From the NCBI RefSeq assembly GCF_014764405.1, contig NZ_CP061725.1, positions 1,302,001-1,366,000 of the forward strand: DNA of 64,000 nucleotides, given 5' to 3'. A program made the translations under genes and the position numbers. Positions 31,983-40,953 of the stretch are shown here, in pieces (positions within the stretch are counted from its first letter, which is position 1; every line of letters begins with the position of its first letter). The notes beneath the pieces were generated by a model. That model did not search any database. It was not told the origin of the DNA and saw only the letters and a list, made by a program, of their open reading frames with translations. Origin of the DNA: Micromonospora craniellae. GTDB lineage: Bacteria; Actinomycetota; Actinomycetes; Mycobacteriales; Micromonosporaceae.

Positions 31983-32816
31983 TCACCACGCCACCCCGAT
32001 ACCGTCGCCGGGGTACCAGTGGTTGGCCGGCGTCTCCCGGTAGGCGAGAAACCGGCGGCCGGTCCGTTCGGCGTGGTCGGCCAGCACGTTGGTGTGCGTG
32101 ACGTTGTCGGTGAGCAGAATCGCCCCCGGCGCCAGCTTCGGCTCGACGGCGTCGAACTCGCGCTTCTCGTAGACACGGCTGTGGTCGCTGTCGTGCAGGA
32201 ACAGGTCGACCGGCCGGTCCAGGGCGCCGATCGACTCGACGGAGTCGCCGACCACCAGGTCGATCACCCCCGACCAGGGCGCGACCCGCGCGAGGTAGCC
32301 GGCCTCCGGGTTGATGTCGATCGAGCTGACCCGGCCGGGGTGGCCCTCGGCGGCGTTGCGCAGCAGGGCGGCGGCGAGTACGCAACTGCCCAGGCCCTTG
32401 TCCACACCGGTCTCCACGATGTGCTTCGGCTTGCGGGCCCGGACGATCGCGTACCAGCCGACCCGGCGGGCGTACCGGACCTGCTTGTCGGCCAGCCCGC
32501 GACGGGCCGCACCAGCGGTGGCCGAGGCGATGTGCTGCCGCAGCGCGTCGTCCGCCTCGATCTCCTTCAGGTAGCCGCGCACCTGCTTCACCGGCAGGTC
32601 GCAGACGACGCTGACGAACCAGGCGAGATGGCTGCGGCTGAGCTTGGTCAGCTCGTACGTGTAGTTGTGGTGCTCCCGCGAGGCGACCAACCAGCGGGCC
32701 GACGTACGGAGCACCCGCGCGTCGTGGCGGGCGACCGCGACCAGTCGTTTCGGGAAGGCGGCCACGGGGGCGAGGCGGGTACGGGCGATGGCCCGACGCA
32801 GCTTGACGGCGTCCAC
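31983..32816 (-). CDS. Class I SAM-dependent methyltransferase
   Basis: A 277-residue protein with a helical N-terminal part (about residues 1-125) and a Methyltransf_24-like Rossmann domain. HIVETGVDKGLGSCVLAAAL is the SAM glycine motif; SSIDINPEAG and DLFLHDSDHS are motifs II and III with the acidic residues. These enzymes often methylate sugars or small molecules. It is upstream of the MOSC gene and divergent from the LCP gene, and could modify the nearby cell-surface glycan, although no sequence feature shows the substrate. Confidence 0.85.
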   Translation of the reverse strand: MDAVKLRRAIARTRLAPVAAFPKRLVAVARHDARVLRTSARWLVASREHHNYTYELTKLSRSHLAWFVSVVCDLPVKQVRGYLKEIEADDALRQHIASATAGAARRGLADKQVRYARRVGWYAIVRARKPKHIVETGVDKGLGSCVLAAALLRNAAEGHPGRVSSIDINPEAGYLARVAPWSGVIDLVVGDSVESIGALDRPVDLFLHDSDHSRVYEKREFDAVEPKLAPGAILLTDNVTHTNVLADHAERTGRRFLAYRETPANHWYPGDGIGVAW

Positions 32817-32939
32817 GTCAGGGTTCTACCAGACGGAGGGAAACACCGATACCGCGTACGACATTTACCCTTTCTTCCGGAACGCGAACGGCCCGATGGG
32901 GGTATGCGAGCAACTCTCCGGAATCAGTAGCATCCCCCC

Positions 32940-34022
32940 ATGCAGCAGCGCCACGACCCGGTCGAACCCGACACCACGACCGCCGTCGGCACACCGCCCG
33001 AGCAGACCACCGAGGGGCAGCCGTCATCGACCGGCGACGCGCCGCGGGGCAAACGCCGCTGGCGTCGGATCGCCCTGATCAGCTTCCTGGTGGTGGCGCT
33101 GCTCGGCGGAGCCGGCACGATCGCGGGGGCGTTGTACCTGCGCTCGGTCGAATCCGACATCGACCGGCTCGACGCCTTCGTGGGAGTTCCGCAGGAGTCG
33201 CGTCCGCAGGTGGTGGCGAAGGACGCGATGAACATCATGATCCTGGGCAGCGACTCGCGCGATCCGGACAGTTCGTCCGGCTCCCGCACGGACACCATCA
33301 TCCTGGCGCATCTGCCTGCGGACCGGTCGAGCGCGCAGCTCATCTCGATCCCCCGGGACACCTGGGTCAGCGTGCCCCGGTCCGCGGAAGGCCGCGGAGG
33401 ACGGGATGCGAAGATCAACGCCGCGTACGCCTGGGGCGGGGTGCCGCTGATGGTGCAGACCGTGGAGCAGTTCACCAAGGTCCGCGTCGACCACGTGGTG
33501 ATGGTCGACTTCGCCGGTTTCAAGGAGATCATCGACGCGCTCGGCGGGATCGAGGTGAACTCGGAGAAGCAGTTCACCTCGATCCATCCGCCGTTCCGCA
33601 CCTTCCAGGCCGGTCCGCAGAAGATGGACGGCGAGGCGGCTCTGGACTACTCCCGTCAGCGCAAGCAGTTCGCCGACGGCGACTTCTCCCGGATCCGGCA
33701 CCAGCAGCAGGTGATCAAGGCGATCATGGACAAGGCCACCTCCGGTGGGTTGCTCACCAACCCGGCCCGGCTGAACTCCTTCCTCCAGGCCACCTCCGGC
33801 TCGCTCTCGATGGACAATGACCTGTCCCTGGTCGACATGGCCACCGAGAACCGCAACCTGCGCGGCCGGAACCTCACGTTCGTGACCAGCCCGACCAAGG
33901 GCACCGGGCGGGTCGGCTCGGAGAGCGTCGTGTTCGCCGACGACAAGCGGGTCGACACGTTCTATGCGGCGGTGCGTCGGGACTCCGTGCAGGACATCAT
34001 CGACGGGGCCGACAACAAGTGA
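32940..34022 (+). CDS. LytR-CpsA-Psr (LCP) family glycopolymer-peptidoglycan ligase
   Basis: A 360-residue membrane-anchored enzyme that transfers polyprenyl-phosphate-linked glycopolymers to peptidoglycan. A basic cytoplasmic N-terminus and one membrane helix (about residues 45-67) precede the LCP domain. NIMILGSDSRD and GSRTDTIILAHL have the Asp/Arg residues for the lipid pyrophosphate, followed by SIPRDTWVSVP, KINAAYAWGG and ALDYSRQRKQFADGDFSR. It stands directly ahead of the exopolysaccharide cluster, which makes attachment of that polymer to the wall a natural role. It is followed by a strong hairpin. Confidence 0.94.
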   Translation: MQQRHDPVEPDTTTAVGTPPEQTTEGQPSSTGDAPRGKRRWRRIALISFLVVALLGGAGTIAGALYLRSVESDIDRLDAFVGVPQESRPQVVAKDAMNIMILGSDSRDPDSSSGSRTDTIILAHLPADRSSAQLISIPRDTWVSVPRSAEGRGGRDAKINAAYAWGGVPLMVQTVEQFTKVRVDHVVMVDFAGFKEIIDALGGIEVNSEKQFTSIHPPFRTFQAGPQKMDGEAALDYSRQRKQFADGDFSRIRHQQQVIKAIMDKATSGGLLTNPARLNSFLQATSGSLSMDNDLSLVDMATENRNLRGRNLTFVTSPTKGTGRVGSESVVFADDKRVDTFYAAVRRDSVQDIIDGADNK

Positions 34023-34028
34023 CCGGAC

Positions 34029-34063
34029 GTGGTGCGGCGTTCCGGTCGGGCACGCCGCACCAC
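34029..34063 (+). terminator. Hairpin after the LCP gene
   Basis: A 12-bp perfect stem (GTGGTGCGGCGT paired with 34052-34063) with an 11-base loop, six bases after the LCP stop codon. Confidence 0.85.
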
Positions 34064-34235
34064 AGACGCCCTAGTGTTATGTCTCGTTAATTAGTAGCCG
34101 GCTGGTGTGAAGTTGGTCGTGAATCGTGCTGCTGCGCCGTGTAGCGCCGCCGCCACTTCGCCCGGGGCACGACCGGGCGACCGAAGACCGACCGGGGCAT
34201 ACCGTTCGACGTGTCTCGGTGGGGGTCACGGTCGG

Positions 34236-34350
34236 TCCGTTCAGCCGGCCGAGCTCGTCGACAAGTGCCGCGTACGCCGGTTTGGGACGCAGGTCCTCGT
34301 CGAACAGGCAGGCCGCACCGTATCCCCGGTGGTAGCCGGAAAGTAGCTCA
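34236..34350 (-). pseudogene. C-terminal remnant of a GH10 xylanase-like gene
   Basis: Within an open frame at 34077-34427 on the minus strand, about 37 residues read as GYHRGYGAACLFDEDLRPKP, then AYAALVDELGRL. They match the ending of family 10 xylanases (AALLFDENYQPKPAY...L). The rest of the enzyme is absent and the flanking residues are unrelated, so this is a decayed gene fragment between the LCP gene and the EPS cluster. It overlaps the probable promoter region of the WcaJ-type gene. Confidence 0.5.
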
Positions 34351-34460
34351 TCTATTGGCCCACCGGGTCTGGCGGCTGTCGCCAGGGCGGCCGTATCCTG
34401 CGTTCGCTCCGGTGGCTCCGACGCCAACGGCGGTCACTCCACGGGGGAGAGAAACTGGAC

Positions 34461-36011
34461 ATGTCGAGGCAACCTGTCGTGGGCTGTCCGACCACGAACG
34501 TGCCCGACGACGTGGGGATGTCGATCCTGGACGAGCAGCCTCCGGCAGTAGATCCGGAGCACGAGGGCCGCGTACCGCAGGTGACCGAGACGACCGAGGT
34601 CCCGACCGCGTCGACGGCGGAGAACACCGACCCGAGGCCCGACCTCGACGTGACCACAGTGCTGCCGTATACAGGTTCCCCCGCTTCGGCCCGTACCCGG
34701 GGTCTGCGTGCGTGGATGTTGACCGCGCCGGTCGACGTCGCCGCGCTGTTGTCGCCACTCGCCGTCACTCAGCAGTACTGGCGCGGTACCCTCATGATGA
34801 CCGCCCTGACGGTGGCAGTCTTCGCCGCCGGAGGGCTCTACCGCGCCCGCCGCCACGTGAGCATCCTCGACGAACTGCCGAGCCTGTGCGGCCGGCTGCT
34901 GGCCTCCTCCGCGATCGTCGTGATCATCGCGGCGCTGCGCCACGACTCCCCGCAGTACCTCGTCGGGTTCATTCGCGGCATGGCCGCCGCCGCCGTCCTG
35001 GTGCTGGCCGGACGCCTGCTCACCCGGGAGATCGCCACCCTGGCCCGCCGTCGCCGCTGGGTGGAGCACAACGCCATCATCATCGGCAGCGGTCCCACCG
35101 CTGTGGAGCTGGCCCGGTTGCTGCGCCGATACCCCCGTTACGGGCTGCGGTTCGTCGGGCACGTCGACAGCCCGTCACCGTCGACCTCGTCCACGGTGCC
35201 CGTGATCGGGACGCTCGACCAGCTCGGGCACCTGGTCCGGCTGACCGAGTGCGACGTGTTGATCGTCGCCGATCCGGACTGTCCCGAACTGGTGCTGATG
35301 GAGATCCTCCGGCAGCCGACGGTCGCCCCCTGCGACCTGTGGGCGGCCCCCCGGCTCTGGGGCTCCCGGTCCCACGGCGACCACATCGGCGCCATCCCGA
35401 TCGTCAAGGTGGGCGACACCATCCTCTCCGGGCCGCACTGGGCACTCAAGCGCGCCTCCGACGTGCTCTTCGCCGGCTCGGCCCTGCTGTTGCTCAGCCC
35501 GATTCTGCTGCTCTGCGCCTCGCTCGCGTTCGTCGACGGCGGACGCGGCGTCTTCTTCCGGCAGGAACGCATCGGCCGGCACGGTCGGCCCTTCGACATC
35601 ATCAAGTTCCGCACAATGCGACCGCGCAACGAGCAGGAGTCGCAGACCAACTGGTCGATCGCGCACGACCGGCGGGTCTCCCCGATCGGGCGTTTCCTCC
35701 GGCGTACGTCCCTGGACGAACTGCCTCAGCTCTGGAACATCCTCAAGGGCGACATGAGTGTGGTCGGGCCGCGTCCCGAGCGCCCATACTTCGTGGAGAA
35801 GTTCTCCGCCGAGTATCCCAGCTATGCCATGCGTCACCGGGTGCCGGTGGGTCTCACCGGCCTTGCACAGGTCAGCGGCCTGCGAGGCGACACGCCGATC
35901 TCCGATCGAGCCCGCTTCGACAACTACTACATCGAGAACTGGTCACTGTGGCTGGACGCCAAGGTGCTCCTGCGGACCGTGGCCGAGGTGTTCCGCGGTG
36001 GTGGTCGCTGA
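34461..36011 (+). CDS. Polyprenyl glycosylphosphotransferase (WcaJ/CpsE-type), EPS initiation
   Basis: A 516-residue membrane enzyme that moves a sugar-1-phosphate onto undecaprenyl phosphate to begin repeat-unit synthesis. Four N-terminal helices (about residues 85-180) precede a CoA_binding-like Rossmann part (IIIGSGPTAVELARLL). A further helix (about 325-350) leads into the catalytic bacterial sugar transferase domain: VFFRQERIGRHGRPFDIIKF, TSLDELPQLWNILKGDMSVV, GPRPERPYF. Family length is about 470-520. ATG 34461 has GGGGGAGAG upstream; the N-terminal 80 residues are disordered and acidic. First gene of the EPS cluster. Confidence 0.93.
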   Translation: MSRQPVVGCPTTNVPDDVGMSILDEQPPAVDPEHEGRVPQVTETTEVPTASTAENTDPRPDLDVTTVLPYTGSPASARTRGLRAWMLTAPVDVAALLSPLAVTQQYWRGTLMMTALTVAVFAAGGLYRARRHVSILDELPSLCGRLLASSAIVVIIAALRHDSPQYLVGFIRGMAAAAVLVLAGRLLTREIATLARRRRWVEHNAIIIGSGPTAVELARLLRRYPRYGLRFVGHVDSPSPSTSSTVPVIGTLDQLGHLVRLTECDVLIVADPDCPELVLMEILRQPTVAPCDLWAAPRLWGSRSHGDHIGAIPIVKVGDTILSGPHWALKRASDVLFAGSALLLLSPILLLCASLAFVDGGRGVFFRQERIGRHGRPFDIIKFRTMRPRNEQESQTNWSIAHDRRVSPIGRFLRRTSLDELPQLWNILKGDMSVVGPRPERPYFVEKFSAEYPSYAMRHRVPVGLTGLAQVSGLRGDTPISDRARFDNYYIENWSLWLDAKVLLRTVAEVFRGGGR

Positions 36012-36157
36012 GCGATCTGTCATAGTCCGTGCCGTCGCCCGGACCCGGACGGGCAGCCTGATCGCCCCGATCCCGGCCGGCGACCCCTCGCCGACGTGCC
36101 CCTGAACCCACCGGCTCCGCCCCTCGACGCGCGGCCGAACTGCTTGGAGAAATCCCG

Positions 36158-37111
36158 ATGCCGGACGTTTCGGTAGTCATCCCGACGACGGGCAGGCCCA
36201 GCCTCACCGAGGCCGTCGCCACCGCCCGCACGCAGCGAGGCGTCTCGGTGCACGTGGTCGTCGTGTGCGATCTGGCCGAGGTACCGGCCAGCGTGACCGA
36301 GTTGCGTGGCCAGATCGACGAGATCGTCTGCACCGGCGGTGGACGACGCGGATCCCACGCCCGCAACCTGGGCGTGCGACACGCCGCTCCGGGCAGCCAC
36401 GTGGCCTTCCTCGACGACGACGACGCGTGGATGCCCGGCAAACTGGCCGCTCAACTGCCCGTCCTGGAACGGCTGGCTGGCGAGGGCTGGTTGCCGGTGG
36501 TGTCGTCGCGGACGCTACAGCGCAAGGCAGGCGGCAGTCCGCTCCCCTCCGCCGTGCCGCGCGCGCTGATCGCCGAAGGTCAGCGACCGGAGGACTACCT
36601 GTTCCGTCGACGGCAGCTCGGCGTGGCACGCCAGTCACTGCCCACCTCGACGCTGCTGACGACCATGACACTGGCCACCCAGTGCCCGTGGGACGAGTCG
36701 CTGCCCCGGCACCAGGACTGGGACTGGCTCGTCCGGGCGGCCCGAGTGCCGGGTGCGAGAATCGTGCAGATCGAGGAGGCGACCGCCGTCTACACGGTGG
36801 GCAGCCCCGGCTCCATCTCGGCCGGTGCCGACTGGCGTACCTCTTGGGCCTGGGGCCAGCGCTGGGAGGGCGTCTGGGCACCGGAGACCTTCGCCGACTT
36901 CGTCACCGCACAAACGTTGCGGTACGCGCTGCAGGCCCGCGACCGCGAGGGCGTACGCGAGATGGTGCGTGCCATCCGCCGCAACTCCGCACCGTCGGCG
37001 AGCAACACCGCTCTCGCGGTGCTCGGCCTCGTGCCACGCTCCGCGCTCGAACGGGTGGCGATGCGCGGATCCCGGGCCACCGGCGGCGTGCCGACGGGTG
37101 GGCCGCAGTGA
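36158..37111 (+). CDS. Glycosyltransferase family 2
   Basis: A 317-residue cytosolic GT-A enzyme. MPDVSVVIPTTGRP opens the nucleotide-sugar fold, GSHARNLGVRHA binds the nucleotide, and FLDDDDAWMPGKL is the DxD metal site (about residue 88). PRHQDWDWLVRAA near residue 188 supplies the catalytic acidic residues. It adds a sugar to the lipid-linked EPS repeat unit. An RBS GGAGA lies ahead of ATG 36158. It overlaps the next gene by one base (TGATG). Confidence 0.92.
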   Translation: MPDVSVVIPTTGRPSLTEAVATARTQRGVSVHVVVVCDLAEVPASVTELRGQIDEIVCTGGGRRGSHARNLGVRHAAPGSHVAFLDDDDAWMPGKLAAQLPVLERLAGEGWLPVVSSRTLQRKAGGSPLPSAVPRALIAEGQRPEDYLFRRRQLGVARQSLPTSTLLTTMTLATQCPWDESLPRHQDWDWLVRAARVPGARIVQIEEATAVYTVGSPGSISAGADWRTSWAWGQRWEGVWAPETFADFVTAQTLRYALQARDREGVREMVRAIRRNSAPSASNTALAVLGLVPRSALERVAMRGSRATGGVPTGGPQ

Positions 37112-38175
37112 TGCGTCTGCACTTCGTACTCCCTCAACTGGAACCGCTGTACGGCATGGAACTCGCCGCCGCGCTGCTGATGCGAGGCATGCAGGACCAG
37201 GGCGTCGAGGTGTCGGCCACGGTGGTGTCGGGCCCGGTCCCGGCCACTCTGGGCGACCTGGTGATGGACACGCTCGGGCTCGGCACCCGGATCACCCGCT
37301 TGATGGAGGCGGTTCCGCCGCTACGACGCCGGTTGCAACGGCTCCCGGCGGACGCGCAGATCGTGGCGAGCGGTCTCTGGGGCAGCGTTCCGGTCGGTGC
37401 CGCGTTGGCCGGCACCAATCGCGACTACGTCGCCTGGGAACACTCACTGCTGCCGGAGCGGCTGCGCATCGACGGCCGGGTCCGGATGCTCTCCCGGGTG
37501 GCCCGGGCCCGCGGGTTGCGGCCCCGACTCGTCGTCGCCGTCTCCGACGGTGTCGCGCGGACCGTCCGGCGACTCGCTCCCGGGCAGCCGGTGGTGACGA
37601 TCCCCAACCCGATGCCGGCCAAGCCGTTCGTCGCGCCACGCGAGGTGGCGGACCGGGCGCGGATCGACCTGCTCGCCACGGCCGCCTTCCGGCCGTACAA
37701 GAACCACTCCTGCGCGCTCGAAGCGCTGGCCCTGCTGCCAAAGAACTACCACCTGACACTCGCCGGCGACGGGGAGGAGCGCGACCTGCTGCACGACGCG
37801 GTGCGCCGGCTCGGGTTGCAGGACCGTACGACCTTCCTCGGCCGGGTGCCGACGGTGGCCCGTCTCCTGACGCAGGCGGACGTGCTCGTCCATCCGTCCC
37901 GCGCCGAGACGTTCGGCTTCAGCCTTGTGGAGGCCGCCGAGGCCGGGCTGCCCGTCGCCGCGCTGCCGGTGCCCGCCCTGGACGAGATGATCCCGACCTT
38001 CGTGCCGGGCACGCTGGCGGCGGACACCTCGGCCGAGGCGCTGGCCGCCGCGATCGTGCGGCTGACCGGCGACGGGCGCCCGGGCGTCGCGGACTTCGAG
38101 AAGGCGTGGCAGGCCCGATGCACCGAACTGGACCCGGCCGTGGCCGGTGGCCGGTGGGTGGAGGCGTTGACGTGA
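37111..38175 (+). CDS. Glycosyltransferase family 4
   Basis: A 354-residue GT-B enzyme. The N-terminal acceptor domain (MRLHFVLPQLEPLYGMELAA) precedes the donor domain, with TAAFRPYKNHSCALEALALL and LAGDGEERDLL. The EX7E motif is HPSRAETFGFSLVEAAEAG (about residue 262), where both glutamates bind the nucleotide sugar. It extends the EPS repeat unit. The start ATG 37111 overlaps the GT2 stop, and its stop overlaps the flippase GTG by 4 bases. Confidence 0.92.
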   Translation: MRLHFVLPQLEPLYGMELAAALLMRGMQDQGVEVSATVVSGPVPATLGDLVMDTLGLGTRITRLMEAVPPLRRRLQRLPADAQIVASGLWGSVPVGAALAGTNRDYVAWEHSLLPERLRIDGRVRMLSRVARARGLRPRLVVAVSDGVARTVRRLAPGQPVVTIPNPMPAKPFVAPREVADRARIDLLATAAFRPYKNHSCALEALALLPKNYHLTLAGDGEERDLLHDAVRRLGLQDRTTFLGRVPTVARLLTQADVLVHPSRAETFGFSLVEAAEAGLPVAALPVPALDEMIPTFVPGTLAADTSAEALAAAIVRLTGDGRPGVADFEKAWQARCTELDPAVAGGRWVEALT

Positions 38176-39536
38176 CGGCGGTTCCCGGGGACGCCGCACG
38201 GCCGATCGCCGACGCGCGCACCGACCGCCCAGGGCACGGCCGGCGGATGTCGTTCCGCGCCCGGCGAGGCGACGGCTTCCTGCGCAAGTCCGGCACGTTC
38301 TTCACCGGCACCCTGCTGCGCACCCTCGCCCAGGGGGCACTCTTCGTGCTGCTGGCGCGGGAGATGCCGATCAACACCTACGGTCTGTTCGTCGGTGTCA
38401 CCGCGCTGGTCGCGGTGGTCTCGCCCTTCGCGTCGGCCGGCACACCGAGTCTGATCATGCAAAACTACGCGGACGCGCCGGGCGACTGGCCTCGCCACCT
38501 CGTTCGTGGGATGTTCCTGTCCACAGTCTTCGGCTCCGGGGCCACCGTCCTGGTCGCCGCCGCGGGACTGGCCATCTGGGGCGCCGACGTCGGGCTGGTG
38601 GACCTGCTCTGTCTGGCTTTCGCCGACCTGGTCGCCTGGCGACTCATCGAGGCCGTGGCCGCGTCGATCCAGGTACGCGGTCGGATCCTGCTCGCCGCGC
38701 TGATCCCAGCCCTGCTGCACGTCTGTCGGCTGGCCGGCGCCGTGGTGCTGACCGTCGCCGGGGGACCGATCACGCTGCACGACTGGGCAGTGACATCCGT
38801 GGTGCTGTCCGTCGTCGTGTGCCTGACGGTGATCCTGGGCGGCCTACGCGGCGGCGGCCGGCACGTGATCAGCGTCCGGGGTTCGCTCCGGCAGGCCCGG
38901 ACCGGGATGCTCTTCGCCGTCGGGCTGTCTGCCCAGTCGGTCTACAACGACGTCGACAAGGTCATGTTGTCACGTTTGGGCACCCCCGAAAGCGCCGCCA
39001 TCTACGCTGCGGCCTACCGGGTGGTCGACCTGGCGTATACACCGGCCCGGTCGATGAGCGCGATCGCCTACCCCCGCTTCTTCGAGGCAGGCCGGAACGG
39101 CCCTCGGGCGGCCCTGCGGATGGCCCGTGGGCTGCTGCCGCGCTTCCTGGCGTTCAGCGTGCCGGTGAGCCTGCTGCTGGTCGCCTTCTCGTGGATGATG
39201 CCGCTGGTGTTCGGTGCCGACTTCGAGGCAGCCGTTCCGGCGGTCCAGGGTTTGAGCGCGCTGCTGGTGCTCAAGTCGCTGCACTACCTTGCCGCGGACG
39301 CATTGTCCGGAGCCCGGATGCAGGGGCGACGGACGATCTGCCAGATCGGCGTCGGCGTGCTGAACGTCCTGCTCAACCTGTGGCTCATTCCGGCGTACGG
39401 CTGGCAGGGTGCCATCTACTCCAGCCTGGCCTGTGACGCGCTGCTCGCCGTACTGCTTTGGGGATGTCTCGCCGTCGCCGTCCGCCGCGACACTGCGGGC
39501 ACGCCTCCCGCACCACGTCCCAGGGAAAGGGTCTGA
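38172..39536 (+). CDS. Wzx-type lipid-linked oligosaccharide flippase
   Basis: A 454-residue polytopic protein of the polysaccharide transporter/MATE-like fold with about 12 membrane helices between residues 40 and 445. TLLRTLAQGALFVLLAREM in helix 1 and YNDVDKVMLSRLGTPESAAI in the middle are typical of Wzx/RfbX proteins. It would move undecaprenyl-linked repeat units to the outer face. A roughly 40-residue basic cytoplasmic N-terminus is present if the GTG 38172 is used; ATG 38247 (MSFRARRGDG) is an alternative start. It lies between the GT4 and the polymerase genes. Confidence 0.88.
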   Translation: MTAVPGDAARPIADARTDRPGHGRRMSFRARRGDGFLRKSGTFFTGTLLRTLAQGALFVLLAREMPINTYGLFVGVTALVAVVSPFASAGTPSLIMQNYADAPGDWPRHLVRGMFLSTVFGSGATVLVAAAGLAIWGADVGLVDLLCLAFADLVAWRLIEAVAASIQVRGRILLAALIPALLHVCRLAGAVVLTVAGGPITLHDWAVTSVVLSVVVCLTVILGGLRGGGRHVISVRGSLRQARTGMLFAVGLSAQSVYNDVDKVMLSRLGTPESAAIYAAAYRVVDLAYTPARSMSAIAYPRFFEAGRNGPRAALRMARGLLPRFLAFSVPVSLLLVAFSWMMPLVFGADFEAAVPAVQGLSALLVLKSLHYLAADALSGARMQGRRTICQIGVGVLNVLLNLWLIPAYGWQGAIYSSLACDALLAVLLWGCLAVAVRRDTAGTPPAPRPRERV

Positions 39537-39537
39537 G

Positions 39538-40884
39538 GTGACCACACTCTTCGGTGTCCTGCTGAGCGCTGCGGGCCTCGCGGTGGCCGGCTGGCTGGTG
39601 TACGCACGTCAGGCGGTCGCCGCCAGCTTCGGCGGTGCGTCGACCGCCGTCGCGCTCATCGGATTCGCGGCGCTCGCGAACGCCGCGCCCGTACTGGCCG
39701 GTGACCACTCGTCGGCGCTCATTGGCGTGCTGGTGTTCGCCCTCGTCGTCTGGTTGCTCGTCGTACACCGTGGACGGCTGGCCGGTCCGCCCGAGATCTG
39801 GCGACGGATCTGCCTGGGGCTGGCCGGGGCAGTGCTCGTCTGGTGCGTCGGCGTCGACGTTCTCACCGGTGACGGCGTGTACGGGTCACGACTGCCGGCG
39901 TACGCCGCCGCCGGTCTGCTGTTGGTGGCGGTCTGGTTGCTGGCGGCCGGTGCTCCGGTGAGCCTCGGCGCGATGGCCTACACCGGGTTGGCCGTCCTGT
40001 CCCTGCTCACCATTCCGACGGCCGTGTACGGACAGGCTTGGCGGGCCTGCACCGATGGCCAGTTGGAGAAGTGCTCGCTGGCGGGCGGCCTGTTCAAGAG
40101 TTTCTACGACTCCGAGAACTACATCGCTCTGATCACCTCGTTCACGCTGGTCGCCGCCGTCTGCGCGCTGCGCCGGGCCGAGCGGTGGGCGGTGGTGACG
40201 TTCTGCCTGCTGGTCATCGTGGCGACCGGGTCCCGGACCAGCTACCTGGCGCTGGCCGCCGTCGGCGTGTGGGTGCTCGGTGCGTGGATGATGGAGTGGC
40301 GGCGGCCGTACCAGAGGATCCACTTCGTCCTCTGTGTGCCGCTGGTCGTTGGCGCCGTCGCCGTTGCCACCTATCTGGCCTGGAGCGCCTCCAAGACCAC
40401 CCTGAGCAACCGGGGCAACATCTGGATCCATGCGCGGGAGTACATCGCCGGTTCGGAAGGCACCGGCGTGGGCGTCTCCAAGTGGTACTACCTGAGGGAC
40501 ATCGGCGAGGCACCGCACCACTTCTTCCACTCGGGTTACGTGCTCGCCATCTTCTCCGGCGGCTTCGTCGCGCTGACCCTGTGGGGCCTGCTGCTGGCCA
40601 CGCTGCTTCGCGCTCCGGTCGTCGACGGCCGGGCATTCTCCGCCAAGGCGCCGGTGGCACTCTTCGTGATCTACTCGTTCACCGAGGTGGTCTGGAACCC
40701 GCTCTCGGTCGACGGACTCACCTGGATCTTCGTCCTGATGGTGCTGACCGGGTCCGCGCTAGGATCGACCGGCCCCGTCCCGGTCGACGCGACGGCCGAC
40801 CCGCGGCCGAGTGCGCTGACCAGGCTCCGCCGGATGACCGGCCGGCCGGCCTCCGGCAGCGCCCCCACCGAGGCGCGTGACTGA
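39538..40884 (+). CDS. O-antigen ligase/polymerase-like (Wzy) membrane protein
   Basis: A 448-residue protein with 11-12 predicted membrane helices and one large outer loop (about residues 285-325: SASKTTLSNRGNIWIHAREY, then GTGVGVSKWYY and HHFFHSGYVLAIF). The Arg and the later His pair are what O-antigen ligase-family (Wzy_C) proteins use for polymer transfer. It probably polymerises the EPS repeat units at the outer face. The start is GTG 39538, directly after the flippase stop. It has a Cys pair (CTDGQLEKC) in another outer loop. Confidence 0.85.
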   Translation: MTTLFGVLLSAAGLAVAGWLVYARQAVAASFGGASTAVALIGFAALANAAPVLAGDHSSALIGVLVFALVVWLLVVHRGRLAGPPEIWRRICLGLAGAVLVWCVGVDVLTGDGVYGSRLPAYAAAGLLLVAVWLLAAGAPVSLGAMAYTGLAVLSLLTIPTAVYGQAWRACTDGQLEKCSLAGGLFKSFYDSENYIALITSFTLVAAVCALRRAERWAVVTFCLLVIVATGSRTSYLALAAVGVWVLGAWMMEWRRPYQRIHFVLCVPLVVGAVAVATYLAWSASKTTLSNRGNIWIHAREYIAGSEGTGVGVSKWYYLRDIGEAPHHFFHSGYVLAIFSGGFVALTLWGLLLATLLRAPVVDGRAFSAKAPVALFVIYSFTEVVWNPLSVDGLTWIFVLMVLTGSALGSTGPVPVDATADPRPSALTRLRRMTGRPASGSAPTEARD

Positions 40885-40953
40885 CCGGACACCGGACCGG
40901 TCTCCGCCACGGTCCTTGCGGGCCGCACGTCCGCTGGTGTGAGGAAGGACCCG

